Assembly: GCA_964473355.1 (NCBI GenBank)
Contig: CAYYOS010000027.1
Span: 1 to 21,557, forward strand
Source: CAYYOS01 sp964473355
Lineage (GTDB): Bacteria; Pseudomonadota; Gammaproteobacteria; Burkholderiales; REEB80
Reading direction: 5' to 3'
Length of the DNA stretch: 21,557 nucleotides
Shown here piece by piece: positions 7,811-14,634 of the stretch. The notes under the pieces were generated by a model, which did not search any database, was not told the origin of the DNA, and saw only the letters and a program-made list of their open reading frames with translations. The translations under genes were made by a program, and so were the position numbers. Position 1 is the stretch's first letter, and each line of letters starts with the position of its first letter.

Positions 7811-8664
7811 GGCTTATCCAATTCCTTTTTTAGTAACAGCGCCTGTTCATACATGGCATTTTTCTTTAGGCCGCTGAGTTCAGCCGACAATTGTACTGCC
7901 AGCCGCAGAGGCATGTGCATTAACATGATTTTTAGCGCCGCTTTTGTTTCCTCGCCGATCGTTGCTTCTTCTGCATTGCCCTCCACCACTAAAACGAATT
8001 CACCTTTTTGTTGATTAAGGTCATGTTTGATCCAGGCTTCCGCCGCACTAAGGGGGCATTTATGGATAGTCTCAAACAACTTAGTTAACTCGCGGGCAAT
8101 CGTGATATCGCGCGCGCCGCCAAAAACCGCGTTAAGATCAGCTACGGTTTCCACCACGCGATGCGGCGCCTCATAAAACACTAACGCGTAGGGGAGGGGC
8201 GCAAGACGCTCCAAAGCGCTTTTACGCGCCACGCTTTTGGGGGGCAAGAAGCCAAAAAATAAAAAATGGGCGGTGAGCATGCCTGCAGCTGATAATGCGC
8301 TAATCGCCGCGTTTGCCCCGGGGATAGGGACAACGCGTATGCCTGCCGCGTGCGCCGCTGCGACCACATACGCGCCCGGGTCACTGATCGCGGGCGTGCC
8401 GGCATCACTCACGATGGCGACAGCACTACCTTGAGTTAGCATCGCGCAGAGTTTTCCCACCAGCTTGGTTTCATTGTGCTCGTGCAAAGCAATCAAATTC
8501 CCTTTGATGGAAAAGTGCTGCAGCAAACGTTGCGTTACACGGGTATCCTCCGCAGCGACGACATCGACCAATTTTAAAATTTCTAGCGCACGTAAAGAAA
8601 TGTCATGCAAATTTCCAATTGGCGTCGCGACCACATATAATGTTCCCTTTTCGATGTTATTCAT
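7807..8664 (-). CDS. rsmI: 16S rRNA (cytidine1402-2'-O)-methyltransferase
   Basis: SAM-dependent methyltransferase that modifies C1402 in the decoding centre of 16S rRNA. The 285-residue product opens with the family signature GTLYVVATPIGNLHDIS and continues with EDTRVTQRLL, ALHEHNE, VSDAGTPAISDPG and FYEAPHRVVE, the tetrapyrrole-methylase fold. I chose ATG 8664 (MNNIEKGTLYVV) because it fits the family N-terminus; the open frame continues to 8778 but without family resemblance. There is no good Shine-Dalgarno sequence. The start codon interlocks with the divergent lpoA start (shared CATG). Confidence 0.96.
   Translation of the reverse strand: MNNIEKGTLYVVATPIGNLHDISLRALEILKLVDVVAAEDTRVTQRLLQHFSIKGNLIALHEHNETKLVGKLCAMLTQGSAVAIVSDAGTPAISDPGAYVVAAAHAAGIRVVPIPGANAAISALSAAGMLTAHFLFFGFLPPKSVARKSALERLAPLPYALVFYEAPHRVVETVADLNAVFGGARDITIARELTKLFETIHKCPLSAAEAWIKHDLNQQKGEFVLVVEGNAEEATIGEETKAALKIMLMHMPLRLAVQLSAELSGLKKNAMYEQALLLKKELDKP
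8612..8641 (+). promoter_or_regulatory. Candidate lpoA promoter inside rsmI
   Basis: A perfect TATAAT (8636-8641) lies 18 bases after TTTCCA (8612-8617, 4 of 6). Transcription would begin near 8648, leaving only about 15 bases before ATG 8663 or 6 before ATG 8654. Caveat: the TATAAT lies in the conserved TLYVV codons of rsmI on the other strand, so it may be incidental. Confidence 0.4.
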
Positions 8665-9892
8665 GCCTATGCAACGCTTCGCTTCCATTCTATTGGTATT
8701 GTCTACTGGACTATACGGGGCTTGCGCGAACAACACCACTCCACGCCTGGTTAAAGACCGCGGCGTCGCCAGCCCCACCGTACAAACGCCGCTGCCACGA
8801 CCGCTAACAGAAACCTACCCGGTTGTAATCGCGCCCGCCACACCGACCTCTGTGCCGGGACCCGCAGCTCCCGCACCGCTGTCGCCCCCCCCTCCCGTTG
8901 AGGCCTCCCCCAGAACTACATCGCGTATTGCATTACTGCTGCCGCTAAAATCGCCAAGCTTCGCGCGCCCGGCAGAAATGGTAAAACAGGGCTTTATGGT
9001 CGCAATGAGCCCGTTTATTCAAACCACCGGCGCCAGCGTGTCGGTGTATGCATCCACCGACAAAGAAACAGATATTTTAACCCTATACCAGCAAGCAATC
9101 ACCGATGGTCATCACGTTATTGTCGGCCCCTTAACTAAAAATGCAGTGAGCGCTTTGGCAGGCAGTAGGTTGGTCAGTGTCCCTACCCTTACCCTCAATG
9201 TGCCCGACAATGAAATTTCAGCGCCGGCTAATTTTTATTTATTTGGCTTATCCGTGGAAAATGAGGCGCAGCAAGTTGCGCGACTCGCTTATCGTAACGG
9301 TTTGCGCAGCGCCAGCATCGTACTCACTAATTCGCCCCTATCGCGACGCATGTTAACTGCATTTTCCGCAGAGTGGCAAAAGCTAGGGGGGCGAATCGTC
9401 GCGCAATTGGAATTTGCGCCTAACCCGCAAAGCCTGGCACGATTAAAGGAAACCGCCTTACAGAACCCCGCTGATATGTTTTTTTTAGCCACCGACGCGA
9501 CGCAAGCTCGGTTGGTGCGCCCCTATTTGGATAATGCGATTCCCACCTTTGCCACCTCACAAATTTATGGCGGGCTGCCGAGTGCCACAGCGAACCTCGA
9601 TCTAGAAGGCGTGCGTTTTTTAGATATTCCATGGATAGTTCAACCTACCCACGCGGCGGTGATGGTTTATCCCAAGCTTGAGACTGAGGATAATGTCGAA
9701 TTGGAGCGTTTCTATGCGTTAGGGATTGACGCCGCTCGCCTAAGTTTGCTGTTGGCTTCCGGCAGCCGGCCCAATGCTTCGGTGATAGACGGCGTCACCG
9801 GCCAAATCACTTTGGGCGCCAACCATCAATTCACCCGGGAGCTCTCCGAGGCGGAATTTCGCGAAGGCCTACCGCGATTGCGCGCCCCTTGA
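8663..9892 (+). CDS. lpoA: LpoA/LppC-type penicillin-binding protein activator (outer-membrane lipoprotein)
   Basis: Probable outer-membrane lipoprotein that activates a class A penicillin-binding protein. From ATG 8663 the 409-residue product starts with a lipoprotein signal ending ...GLYGA|C (Cys21), then a Pro-rich linker (about residues 40-90). A periplasmic-binding-protein type I domain follows (about 95-400; RIALLLPLKSPSFARPAEMVKQGF-like start, then HHVIVGPLTK and PADMFFLATDA). It corresponds to the C-terminal half of E. coli LpoA; the N-terminal helical repeat domain is absent. The lipobox has Tyr at -3, which is not ideal. ATG 8669 and 8654 are alternatives; none has a Shine-Dalgarno sequence. 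The rsmI/lpoA/yraN order is the same as in E. coli. Confidence 0.85.
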   Translation: MPMQRFASILLVLSTGLYGACANNTTPRLVKDRGVASPTVQTPLPRPLTETYPVVIAPATPTSVPGPAAPAPLSPPPPVEASPRTTSRIALLLPLKSPSFARPAEMVKQGFMVAMSPFIQTTGASVSVYASTDKETDILTLYQQAITDGHHVIVGPLTKNAVSALAGSRLVSVPTLTLNVPDNEISAPANFYLFGLSVENEAQQVARLAYRNGLRSASIVLTNSPLSRRMLTAFSAEWQKLGGRIVAQLEFAPNPQSLARLKETALQNPADMFFLATDATQARLVRPYLDNAIPTFATSQIYGGLPSATANLDLEGVRFLDIPWIVQPTHAAVMVYPKLETEDNVELERFYALGIDAARLSLLLASGSRPNASVIDGVTGQITLGANHQFTRELSEAEFREGLPRLRAP

Positions 9893-10230
9893 ATACCTTA
9901 GGCGTGGCAGCCGAGCAGCGCGCCCTAACTTACTTGCAAAGTAAGGGCCTAGTCCTAGTGCAAACGAATTACCGCTGCCGTTACGGCGAAATTGATTTGA
10001 TCTTGAAAGATAAGTCTACGCTAGTCTTTGTTGAAGTACGTTACCGTGCCAATAAAAACTTTGGCGGCGCTGCCATCAGCGTTACCAGCCAAAAACAGCA
10101 GAAAATTTTACGTTCGGCGCAAAATTATTTGCAAGAATATGGGGACCAAGCCTGTCGTTTTGATGTCGTTACGTTCGACGGAAACGCCGCAGAAAAAATG
10201 GAGTGGATCACTAACGCATTTGAAGCCTAG
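9889..10230 (+). CDS. yraN: YraN family nuclease-like protein (UPF0102)
   Basis: A small 113-residue protein with the restriction-endonuclease-like fold signature: GEIDLILKD (about residues 33-41) followed by TLVFVEVRYR (about 45-54), matching the E...D-x-E-x-K-like arrangement of UPF0102. C-terminal CRFDVVTFDG and WITNAF also match the family. The substrate is not established. The TTG start at 9889 overlaps the lpoA stop by four bases (TTGA), and MNTLGVAAEQRALTYL aligns with family N-termini; a GTG five codons on (VAAEQRA) is possible. It is translationally coupled inside the lpoA-yraN-gmhA-rfaE2 unit. Confidence 0.92.
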   Translation: MNTLGVAAEQRALTYLQSKGLVLVQTNYRCRYGEIDLILKDKSTLVFVEVRYRANKNFGGAAISVTSQKQQKILRSAQNYLQEYGDQACRFDVVTFDGNAAEKMEWITNAFEA

Positions 10231-10236
10231 GAACGC

Positions 10237-10827
10237 ATGGATCTCGTCGCACGCATTAATCAACACTTTACCGATAGCGCAAATTTAAAATTGTTAGCCC
10301 AAGACTCGATGTCTCAGCCCATCGCTTTGGCCGCCGAAAAAATTGTTGGCTGCTTGCTCACTGACGGCAAAGTTTTGAGCTGCGGCAATGGCGGCTCGGC
10401 CGCAGACGCCCAACATTTTGCCTCTGAAATGCTCAATCGCTTTGAGTTGGAGCGGCCCGGCTTAGCCGCTGTGGCGCTAACCACGGATAGCTCTACCTTA
10501 ACTTCCATCGCCAACGACTACGATTTCGAGCAAATATTTTCTAAGCAAGTGCGCGCTTTGGGCCAACCGAATGATGCCCTATTGGCTATTTCAACCAGCG
10601 GGAATTCACGCAATGTGTTACAGGCCGTGTTAACGGCGCACGAGCGCGATATGCTGGTCATTGCGCTCACCGGCAATTCCGGGGGTTTACTCGCGGACCA
10701 CCTCAACGCCGACGATATTCATTTGTGTGTGCCCAGCAATCATACGGCACGTATTCAGGAATTGCATCTGCTGACAATTCACTGCTTATGTGACGCAATT
10801 GATTGCTTATTATTAGGAGTCGAGTAG
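10237..10827 (+). CDS. gmhA: Phosphoheptose isomerase (SIS domain)
   Basis: SIS-domain protein of 196 residues that should convert sedoheptulose-7-phosphate to heptose-7-phosphate for LPS core synthesis. Visible motifs are GNGGSAADAQHFASE (50-64, with His60 and Glu64), TTDSSTLTSIANDY (82-95), STSGNSRNV (119-127) and RIQELHLLTIHCL (172-184). Gln174 and His182 have the same eight-residue spacing as the catalytic Gln/His of E. coli GmhA. The replication regulator DiaA, which sits at this locus in E. coli, lacks that pair as I recall it, so I favour an active isomerase. ATG 10237 lies six bases after yraN, with AGGA five bases upstream. rfaE2 follows directly. Confidence 0.88.
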   Translation: MDLVARINQHFTDSANLKLLAQDSMSQPIALAAEKIVGCLLTDGKVLSCGNGGSAADAQHFASEMLNRFELERPGLAAVALTTDSSTLTSIANDYDFEQIFSKQVRALGQPNDALLAISTSGNSRNVLQAVLTAHERDMLVIALTGNSGGLLADHLNADDIHLCVPSNHTARIQELHLLTIHCLCDAIDCLLLGVE

Positions 10828-10829
10828 CC

Positions 10830-11324
10830 ATGGCGGTTTATCGGCCGCCGGCCTTTGAGGAGAAAGTATGCGCACCAGAGGCCCTGCTAGGGAGACTGGC
10901 GAACCTTGCACGCCCTTTATGTTTTACCAACGGCTGTTTTGATCTTTTGCATCGCGGCCATGTGACCTACCTAGCCCAAGCCCGCGCTTTAGGTGCGAGC
11001 CTCTTGGTTGCGGTTAATTCTGATAGCTCGGTGCGCAGTTTAGGCAAACCGGGCCGTCGTCCGATTAACCCGCTCGCCCATCGCATGGCGGTATTGGCTG
11101 CGCTGGAGAGCGTGAGTTTAGTCACGTCATTCGATGAAGCTACGCCGCTCAGTTTAATCGTGCTCACTCGGCCAAATATTTTAGCCAAGGGCGGCGATTG
11201 GTCTAAGGAATCGATAGTCGGCGCCCAGGAAGTTTCATCCTGGGGAGGCCAAGTTCACGCCATCCCGTTTTTATATCACGAATCTAGCACTGATATCATC
11301 GCTAGGGTGTTGGCGTCGGAGTAG
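10830..11324 (+). CDS. rfaE2: D-glycero-beta-D-manno-heptose 1-phosphate adenylyltransferase
   Basis: Cytidylyltransferase-fold enzyme that makes ADP-heptose from heptose-1-phosphate and ATP, the second half of the bifunctional HldE of enterics. The 164-residue product shows CFTNGCFDLLHRGHVTYL (31-48, with the HxGH nucleotide-binding motif His41-His44), AVNSDSSVRSLGKPGRRPIN, and ESSTDIIARVL at the end. There is no N-terminal kinase domain, so this is the stand-alone RfaE2/HldC-type enzyme, usual in betaproteobacteria. I chose ATG 10830, two bases after the gmhA stop; AGGAG lies ten bases upstream. The last 23 bases overlap the convergent 58-codon gene at 11302-11478. Confidence 0.94.
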   Translation: MAVYRPPAFEEKVCAPEALLGRLANLARPLCFTNGCFDLLHRGHVTYLAQARALGASLLVAVNSDSSVRSLGKPGRRPINPLAHRMAVLAALESVSLVTSFDEATPLSLIVLTRPNILAKGGDWSKESIVGAQEVSSWGGQVHAIPFLYHESSTDIIARVLASE

Positions 11325-11478
11325 CCGAGCCTGGCGATGTATTTGGCAGCACCTTAATTTTGTCATCGTTAATAGGCGCATGTGCCTCCAGGGATTCCCC
11401 GCTAGGCCGGCCGGCCAATTGCATATAAGCAAAGAAGCCGGCATTGACGAGTAACAGCGTTACAAATAACCACTTCAT
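11302..11478 (-). CDS. Short membrane-anchored protein resembling the N-terminus of a SPOR-domain protein
   Basis: A 58-residue frame read directly from the sequence. It starts MKWLFVTLLLVNAGFFAYMQ, a single N-terminal membrane helix, continues with a polar stretch containing HAPINDDKIKVLP, and ends in SATPTPTP before TAG. Its ATG overlaps the coaX stop by four bases (ATGA), a strong sign of translational coupling. In other betaproteobacteria coaX is followed by a SPOR-domain (peptidoglycan-binding) protein whose N-terminus looks like this, as I recall. Here the SPOR domain is missing and the frame ends within the 3' end of rfaE2. It may be a C-terminally truncated relic or a functional small membrane protein. 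Confidence 0.6.
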   Translation of the reverse strand: MKWLFVTLLLVNAGFFAYMQLAGRPSGESLEAHAPINDDKIKVLPNTSPGSATPTPTP

Positions 11479-12194
11479 GCCGCAACCTTTTCGTGGGCGA
11501 TGCTAACTAGCCCATCTAGCACTAAACTGGCTTGATAGCGGGCGTCAGATGAAAGGTGGCCTAGCAAAATCTCCGCGCCTCCACCGGTCAGCACAGTAAA
11601 ACCGAAGTTAGGTAGGCTTCCCGCCATTCGCTCTATTGCGCCAGCTAAAGCGTGTACTGCACCGCTATAAATCGCGTCCGCCGTTGTAGTTGGAAATGCC
11701 TGGAACTTGCCCGGTAGGGACTCTAAATTTGCGGTCTTTCTCGCCAGACTCTCTTGCATTAAAAAAATCCCGGGTGTGATTATCCCCCCTAAGAATTCCC
11801 CTTGGTCTGATAAGAGGTCAACCGTCATTGCGGTGCCTACACTGACCACCAAACAACCTTTTTTATATAGATTCCACGCTCCGATTAGCGCCGCCCAACG
11901 ATCACTGCCTAACTCAGTAGGCGTATGGTAAAAATTGGTTACGCCACACTGCGTTTTTTTTGCCGTTATCCAAAGTGGATTTAATCGCCACCGAATAAAT
12001 AACACGCTGAGCAAGGAGCGGACTTTTTCCCCTGCGACGTTGGAGATCACAATTTGCTGGGGAGGCGGGTAACGCTTCCAAGCCTCGCCCAAACGCACAA
12101 TGTCGGCATTAGGAACAGCCCCTTGAGCAAGCCATTCGCCATTATAAAGACCCCATTTTACCCGGCTGTTGCCCGCATCGATTGCCAATATCAT
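11475..12194 (-). CDS. coaX: Type III pantothenate kinase
   Basis: Phosphorylates pantothenate in the first step of coenzyme A synthesis; type III enzymes belong to the ASKHA fold and are not feedback-inhibited by CoA. From ATG 12194 the 239-residue product begins MILAIDAGNSRVKWG with the phosphate-binding Asp6/Gly8/Asn9. It continues with TELGSDRWAALIGAW (about 93-107), VVSVGTAMTVDLL (116-128) and GGIITPG. I chose this start because it fits the family and lies four bases after the birA stop; the frame also opens at 12236, inside birA. birA and coaX are fused in some Neisseria, which agrees with the tight pairing here. Confidence 0.95.
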   Translation of the reverse strand: MILAIDAGNSRVKWGLYNGEWLAQGAVPNADIVRLGEAWKRYPPPQQIVISNVAGEKVRSLLSVLFIRWRLNPLWITAKKTQCGVTNFYHTPTELGSDRWAALIGAWNLYKKGCLVVSVGTAMTVDLLSDQGEFLGGIITPGIFLMQESLARKTANLESLPGKFQAFPTTTADAIYSGAVHALAGAIERMAGSLPNFGFTVLTGGGAEILLGHLSSDARYQASLVLDGLVSIAHEKVAA

Positions 12195-12198
12195 TAAG

Positions 12199-13194
12199 TT
12201 ATTTTTCCATCCGGCGTAGAGAAATTTCTCCGGCACTATGACGCTCTAAACTCGTCGGGGTTTGTAATATCAGCGCGCCGTCCTCTCCGACATCCAAAAT
12301 TCGACCTTCTTGCGTGCGATTGCCCGCTAACGCCAAGCTTACCCATTTATTTTGGAAGGGCGCGTGGTAGCGCAACCACTCTTCGCGCAAGCCGGCAAAG
12401 CCGCTATGCTCGAATTCAGCCATCACTTCCACCATGGCATTTAAGAGCTGAGCCATTGCCCGGTTTTTTTCTGGTAAAGGGTGAATTAGACTATCCAGAT
12501 CCGTAACGGCTTGGTCTATCATCGCGCGGGTTTTCTGATGCAGCCGATAGTTAATACCTACGCCGATTATAGCCGCACAAGGTCCCGAAATATCACCTTG
12601 GATTTCTACTAAGGTGCCCGCCAATTTATGATAATCGCTTAATACGTCGTTAGGCCATTTTAAAGTCAGACGTTGTACGCCCATGGCTTTTAGCGCGCGT
12701 ATAATCGCCACGCCAACAGCTAGACTCAAACCCGAAAGGGAGGCCGCGCCTTGCTCAAAACGCCATAATAGCGAGAATGTTAGCGCGCCGCCTAAGCCGC
12801 TATGCCAGTTGCGGCCCCGGCGGCCGCGCCCTTCTGTTTGATATTCCGTTATTAAACAGCTGCCATGTGGCGCGCCAAGTGCCGCCTTGTGTGTAAGTAA
12901 TGTGTTGGTGGAGGTAGCGACAGCGGCCAACTCAAGGCTCAAAAAGCTAGCCCTAGGATTCAGCAGCTGAGTGATGAGGTCAATCTGCACCCAACTTAAC
13001 GGATAGGCGAGCCGATAACCCTTACCTCGCACCGCAAAGATTTCTACCCCGACCGCCTCTACGTTTTGCAAAGCTTGCCAGATAGTCGCCCGGGAAACCT
13101 GAAAATGCTGGGCTAATGCTGTACCGGAATGAAATTCACCATCTCCCAAAATGCGCAGGATGGGAAGGGTTAAGCTAAGAACGGGGGCAGTCAA
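12199..13194 (-). CDS. birA: Biotin--[acetyl-CoA-carboxylase] ligase / biotin operon repressor
   Basis: Attaches biotin to the carrier protein of acetyl-CoA carboxylase. The 331-residue protein has an N-terminal winged-helix domain (about 8-63, with GTALAQHFQVSRATIWQAL and VRGKGYRL), so it may also act as a repressor like E. coli BirA. The ligase domain has GRGRRGRNW (122-130), KWPND (179-183) with KLAGTLVE, and GIGINYR; a small C-terminal SH3-like domain closes it. The start is TTG 13194, because a stop lies two codons upstream and no later ATG keeps the HTH; it has no Shine-Dalgarno sequence. A TATACT box lies upstream on the minus strand near 13228-13233 but has no good -35. Confidence 0.94.
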   Translation of the reverse strand: MTAPVLSLTLPILRILGDGEFHSGTALAQHFQVSRATIWQALQNVEAVGVEIFAVRGKGYRLAYPLSWVQIDLITQLLNPRASFLSLELAAVATSTNTLLTHKAALGAPHGSCLITEYQTEGRGRRGRNWHSGLGGALTFSLLWRFEQGAASLSGLSLAVGVAIIRALKAMGVQRLTLKWPNDVLSDYHKLAGTLVEIQGDISGPCAAIIGVGINYRLHQKTRAMIDQAVTDLDSLIHPLPEKNRAMAQLLNAMVEVMAEFEHSGFAGLREEWLRYHAPFQNKWVSLALAGNRTQEGRILDVGEDGALILQTPTSLERHSAGEISLRRMEK

Positions 13195-13315
13195 GGCTTA
13201 TTCTAAACGCATGTTTAATAAATTTAGAGTATAGCGAGCATTGGGAAATCCCTACATTAGAATAAAGTAATTCGCATGCTCGACTCTATGGGTTACAAAC
13301 TGCCAAAAAACGTCA

Positions 13316-14515
13316 CTAATTTATATGTACCCGGGCAAATTTACGCTTGCCAATTTGCGCAACGACCACTTCACCGCTTTTTAAAACTAAGCTTTTATCG
13401 CTCAAGCGGGTGCCATTCAACTTCACCCCCCCTTGATCGATCAAACGCAAGGCGTGGGAGGTACTGGGACTCAACCCAGCTTGTTTTAAAACTTGTGCGA
13501 TAGTAATTTCGCCGCTGGGGACACTAAGCTTAACCTCCGGCAGGGTATCCGGGATCTCACCGGATTTGAAGCGCCCCTCAAAATCGTGGAGCGCCGCGTT
13601 TGCTGCCGCCTGACTATGAAAACGCGTGACCATTTCTTGGGCGAACGCCACCTTTACATCTCGAGGATTGCGCCCTTCCGAGACCTCCCGGCGCCACAGC
13701 GCAATGGTCTGGTGCGGCAATGCCGACAACAATTCGATGTAGTGCCACATTAAATTGTCGGATAAGGACATGAGCTTGCCGAAAATCTCTTGCGGCGCTT
13801 CGGCCACGCCGATGTAATTGCCCAATGACTTGGACATTTTTGCTACGCCCTGCGTACCTTCTAGTAAGGGCATAGTAAGCACTACCTGCGGGGACTGCCC
13901 TAACTCCTTTTGCAGGGTCCGACCCATGAGTAAATTAAATTTCTGGTCGGTGCCCCCGAGCTCAATATCTGCTTTTAATACAACCGAATCATGACCTTGG
14001 ATTAAAGGGTAGAGAAATTCATGAATGGCGATCGCTTGCTGCGCCTTATAACGCTTATCAAAATCGTCGCGTTCTAACATGCGGGCCACGGTATGCCGTG
14101 CTGCTAGGCGTATGAGCTCCGTAGCGCTCATGGCGGCCATCCATGTAGAATTAAAAACGACCTCTGTTTGCGCCGGAATTAATATTTTAAATACTTGATC
14201 CTTATAGGATTCTGCATTCGCATCGATTTCTTCGCGAGTTAGCATAGGGCGAGTTTGGCTTTTCCCCGATGGATCCCCCACCGTGGCCGTATAATCCCCA
14301 ATAAGAAATAGTACCGTATGACCAAGGTCTTGAAATTTACGGAGTTTATTTAAAATAACGGTATGCCCTAAGTGCAAATCGGGGGCCGTGGGGTCGAATC
14401 CTGCCTTCACACGTAAAGGGCGAGCCCATGCTAATTTTTGGCGCAATTCTTGCTCGGAAATTAGCTCATGGGCGCCAAATTTAACAGCTTCAATAATATC
14501 GTTGAATTCATTCAT
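13316..14515 (-). CDS. tyrS: Tyrosyl-tRNA synthetase
   Basis: Class I aminoacyl-tRNA synthetase that charges tRNA-Tyr. The 399-residue protein has the HIGH-type motif HLGH (48-51, in FDPTAPDLHLGHT), an activation-site segment around FLIGDYTATVGDPSGKS, GGTDQKFNLLMGR (187-199), KMSKS (226-230), and a C-terminal S4 RNA-binding domain (about 335-399). The length and the HLGH/KMSKS form match the shorter TyrZ-like class common in betaproteobacteria. ATG 14515 has no clear Shine-Dalgarno sequence. It is divergent from the M23 peptidase across a 119-base spacer that contains the perfect palindrome TTGATATCAA (14562-14571). Confidence 0.97.
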   Translation of the reverse strand: MNEFNDIIEAVKFGAHELISEQELRQKLAWARPLRVKAGFDPTAPDLHLGHTVILNKLRKFQDLGHTVLFLIGDYTATVGDPSGKSQTRPMLTREEIDANAESYKDQVFKILIPAQTEVVFNSTWMAAMSATELIRLAARHTVARMLERDDFDKRYKAQQAIAIHEFLYPLIQGHDSVVLKADIELGGTDQKFNLLMGRTLQKELGQSPQVVLTMPLLEGTQGVAKMSKSLGNYIGVAEAPQEIFGKLMSLSDNLMWHYIELLSALPHQTIALWRREVSEGRNPRDVKVAFAQEMVTRFHSQAAANAALHDFEGRFKSGEIPDTLPEVKLSVPSGEITIAQVLKQAGLSPSTSHALRLIDQGGVKLNGTRLSDKSLVLKSGEVVVAQIGKRKFARVHIN

Positions 14516-14578
14516 ATTTTTATAAAGCCATGGGCATCAATGTGTCATTTACGTCATCTACTTGATATCAATTGTAAT

Positions 14579-14606
14579 TTGCCTGCTTCTAGCTTTCTGG
14601 TATATT
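14579..14606 (+). promoter_or_regulatory. Sigma-70 promoter for the M23 peptidase
   Basis: TTGCCT (14579-14584), a 16-base spacer and TATATT (14601-14606) with an extended-10 TG (TGGTATATT). The predicted start near 14613 lies upstream of the GAGGAG ribosome site (14625-14630) and ATG 14635. It also rules out the longer open frame from TTG 14605, which would begin inside the -10 box. Confidence 0.6.
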
Positions 14607-14634
14607 GCAACAGGTCTTTCGCTTGAGGAGCGGC

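Noticed and set aside
8465..8662. Possible 66-residue N-terminal extension of lpoA
   Set aside because: It is antisense to the conserved start of rsmI, and the lipoprotein signal only makes sense from 8654-8669 onward.
13235..13282. Inverted repeat CGAGCAT...ATGCTCG in the tyrS-birA gap
   Set aside because: Seven base pairs with a 34-base loop is expected by chance often enough; no link to promoter elements could be shown.
13281..13300. TTTGTAACCC upstream of birA resembling half of a BirA operator
   Set aside because: Only one half-site is convincing; the expected partner 15-16 bases away matches poorly (about 5 of 9).
14562..14571. Perfect palindrome TTGATATCAA between tyrS and the M23 gene
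   Set aside because: Short and A/T-rich; no second site and no fixed relation to the tyrS promoter, which I could not identify.
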